Assembly (NCBI GenBank): GCA_017483985.1
Contig: JAFUUB010000011.1
Span: 1 to 33,929, forward strand
Reading direction: 5' to 3'
From: Bacteroidales bacterium
GTDB taxonomy: Bacteria > Bacteroidota > Bacteroidia > Bacteroidales > UBA932
DNA length: 33,929 nt
The notes beneath the pieces were generated by a model. The model was not told where the DNA came from. It saw only the letters and a program-made list of their open reading frames with translations, and searched no databases. Of the stretch, positions 32,695-33,929 are shown piece by piece (the stretch's first letter is position 1; every line of letters begins with the position of its first letter). The position numbers and the translations under genes were made by a program.

Positions 32695-33042
32695 TTATTT
32701 CTTCAGCAGGTCGTCGATGTGCTGGGCGTAGTCCAGGGAGGTGTCCAGGTAGAACACCAGTTCCGGAACGATGCGGAGCTGCTTGGCCACGATGCGGCCG
32801 AGTTCGCCCCGGTAGGCCTTGACGTTCTCCTGGAGGATCTGCATGACGTTTTCCGCCTTGGCGGAGGGGAAGATGCTGACGTAGACCTTGGCGACGGACA
32901 GATCCGGCGAGATGCGGACCTCGCTGACCGTTACCATGGCCCCGTCAAAGGCGGCCATCCCCTTGCTGCGGATGATTTCGGCCAGGGCCCGCTGCAATTC
33001 GCGGGCGACCTTGAGCTGCCGGGTGGTGGCGGGTGCTTCCAT
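32695..33042 (-). CDS. rbfA: Ribosome-binding factor A
   Basis: A 115-residue KH-fold protein with KVARELQRALAEIIRSKGMA, VTVSEVRISPDLSVAKVYVS and LRIVPELVFYLDTSLDYAQH, the standard RbfA pattern. It helps mature the 30S subunit (16S rRNA 5' end) in the cytoplasm. Its start shares one base with the tyrS stop (TAATG), so it is probably translated with that gene. Confidence 0.95.
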   Translation of the reverse strand: MEAPATTRQLKVARELQRALAEIIRSKGMAAFDGAMVTVSEVRISPDLSVAKVYVSIFPSAKAENVMQILQENVKAYRGELGRIVAKQLRIVPELVFYLDTSLDYAQHIDDLLKK

Positions 33043-33929
33043 TAGTCGATGTTGAGGATGTAATAGTTTTTCTTGCCGCGCTGGGCGAGGATGTATTTCC
33101 CGTCAAGGATGTCGTTTTCAGTGACTTCGTAGTTGATGTCGGTCACCTTGTCCTTGTTGAGGCTGACGCCGCCGCCCTGGACCATCTTGCGGGCTTCGCC
33201 CTTGGAAGGGAAGACCTGGGTCTTGACAGCGAGCAGGTCGAGCAGGTTGCAAGGCAGTTCGCTGCGGGAAACGGTGAAGGTCGGAACGCCGCTGAAGACG
33301 GCGAGGAAGGTGCGCTCGTCGAGCTTGCGGAGCGCCTCGGACGTGGCATTGCCGAAGAGCATCTGGGAGGCGGCGACGGCGTTGTCGTATTCGGCCTGGC
33401 CGTGGCACATGACGGTGACCTCGCGGGCGAGGACCTTCTGGAGCTTGCGCTGGCCGGGATCCTGGCGGTGCTCTTCGATGAGGGACTCGATGGTCTCGCG
33501 GTCGAGCATGGTGAAGATCTTGATGTAGCGTTCGGCGTCTTCATCGGCCACGTTCAGCCAGAACTGGTAGAACTCGTAGGGGGAGGTGCGCTCGGCGTCC
33601 AGCCAGATGTTGCCCTTTTCGGTCTTGCCGAACTTGGTGCCGTCGGCCTTGCGGATCAGGGGGCAGGTGAGGGCGAAGGCCTCGCCGCCGTCCAGGCGGC
33701 GGATGAGTTCGGTGCCGGTGGTGATATTGCCCCACTGGTCGGAGCCGCCCAGCTACAGGACGCAGCCCTTGTTCTTCCAGAGCCAGTAGAAATCATAGCC
33801 CTGCATCAGCTGGTAGCTGAACTCGGTGAAAGACATGCCCTCGCTGGAGTCGCGGGAGAGGCGCTTCTTGACGGAGTCCTTGGCCATCATGTAGTTGACG
33901 GTGATGTGCTTGCCGATGTCGCGGATGAA
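33042..33929 (-). pseudogene. tyrS: Tyrosyl-tRNA synthetase, partial, interrupted by an in-frame amber codon
   Basis: The frame enters from the right edge and reads as the catalytic core and C-terminus of Tyr[37 protein letters not shown], the KMSKS-loop equivalent KFGKTEKG, and a C-terminal S4 domain ([19 protein letters not shown]). At 33755-33753 the codon is TAG, directly between CVL and LGGSDQWGN, where relatives have Gln (Gln189 in Geobacillus numbering, counted back from Gln195). One base change from CAG explains it. The frame on both sides is otherwise intact. Because tyrS is normally essential, a sequencing error, a strain with a second synthetase, or amber suppression must be considered. 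The HIGH motif region is outside the window. Confidence 0.85.

Noticed and set aside
33753..33755. Reassignment of TAG to glutamine as explanation of the tyrS codon
   Set aside because: Several genes here end in TAG (for example citF at 22977-22979 and pncA at 6912-6910) exactly where their families should end.

Overview
The window is a stretch of a GC-rich (about 60% by eye) Bacteroidota chromosome, most likely order Bacteroidales. Three things point there: repeated TAnnTTTG-type -7 promoter boxes, weak or absent Shine-Dalgarno sequences, and gene families typical of the phylum (PorT-like barrel, dimeric eukaryote-like NADP-isocitrate dehydrogenase, RapZ-phosphotransferase fusion, LolE next to RbfA). 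I see no prophage, insertion sequence, CRISPR array or tRNA/rRNA gene. Protein-coding genes fill almost all of it; the longest stretch without a gene is about 275 bases (18453-18727).

Layout. 1-4559 (minus): a 2-oxoacid:ferredoxin oxidoreductase cluster (beta, alpha, ferredoxin), a small TPR protein, branched-chain aminotransferase and butyrate kinase, which together look like a route from branched-chain amino acids to short-chain acids with ATP formation. 4708-8254 (minus): UvrD/PcrA helicase, nicotinamidase and a lipoprotein. 8345-10236 (minus): an exported protein built from a ribosomal L7/L12 C-terminal-like domain, then nicotinate phosphoribosyltransferase. 10314-14046 (plus): an AmgK-like sugar kinase fused to a RapZ C-terminal domain, a DigH/YngK-like glycosidase lipoprotein and a MurU-like nucleotidyltransferase, which I read as a peptidoglycan-recycling operon. 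14193-18252 (minus): a FecCD-type ABC transporter ATPase and permease, translationally coupled to a secreted GH3 glycosidase. 18333-18563: a 39-codon gene with a striking palindrome upstream. 18728-20263 (plus): RmuC.

20382-28715 (plus): a complete citrate lyase set (citD, citE, citF, citX and a citC-citG fusion) followed directly by aconitase and isocitrate dehydrogenase. 28814-31490 (plus): secreted C1 aminopeptidase, lipoprotein flavin-reductase-like protein and outer-membrane barrel. 31461-33929 (minus): LolE-like permease, RbfA and tyrosyl-tRNA synthetase, the last interrupted by an in-frame amber codon.

Best leads for something undescribed: the exported L7/L12-like protein; the AmgK-RapZ / DigH-like / MurU operon as a self-sensing wall-recycling unit; citrate lyase in the company of aconitase and isocitrate dehydrogenase; and the amber codon at an active-site glutamine of tyrS. 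Function assignments come from recognising motifs by eye; no database search was run.
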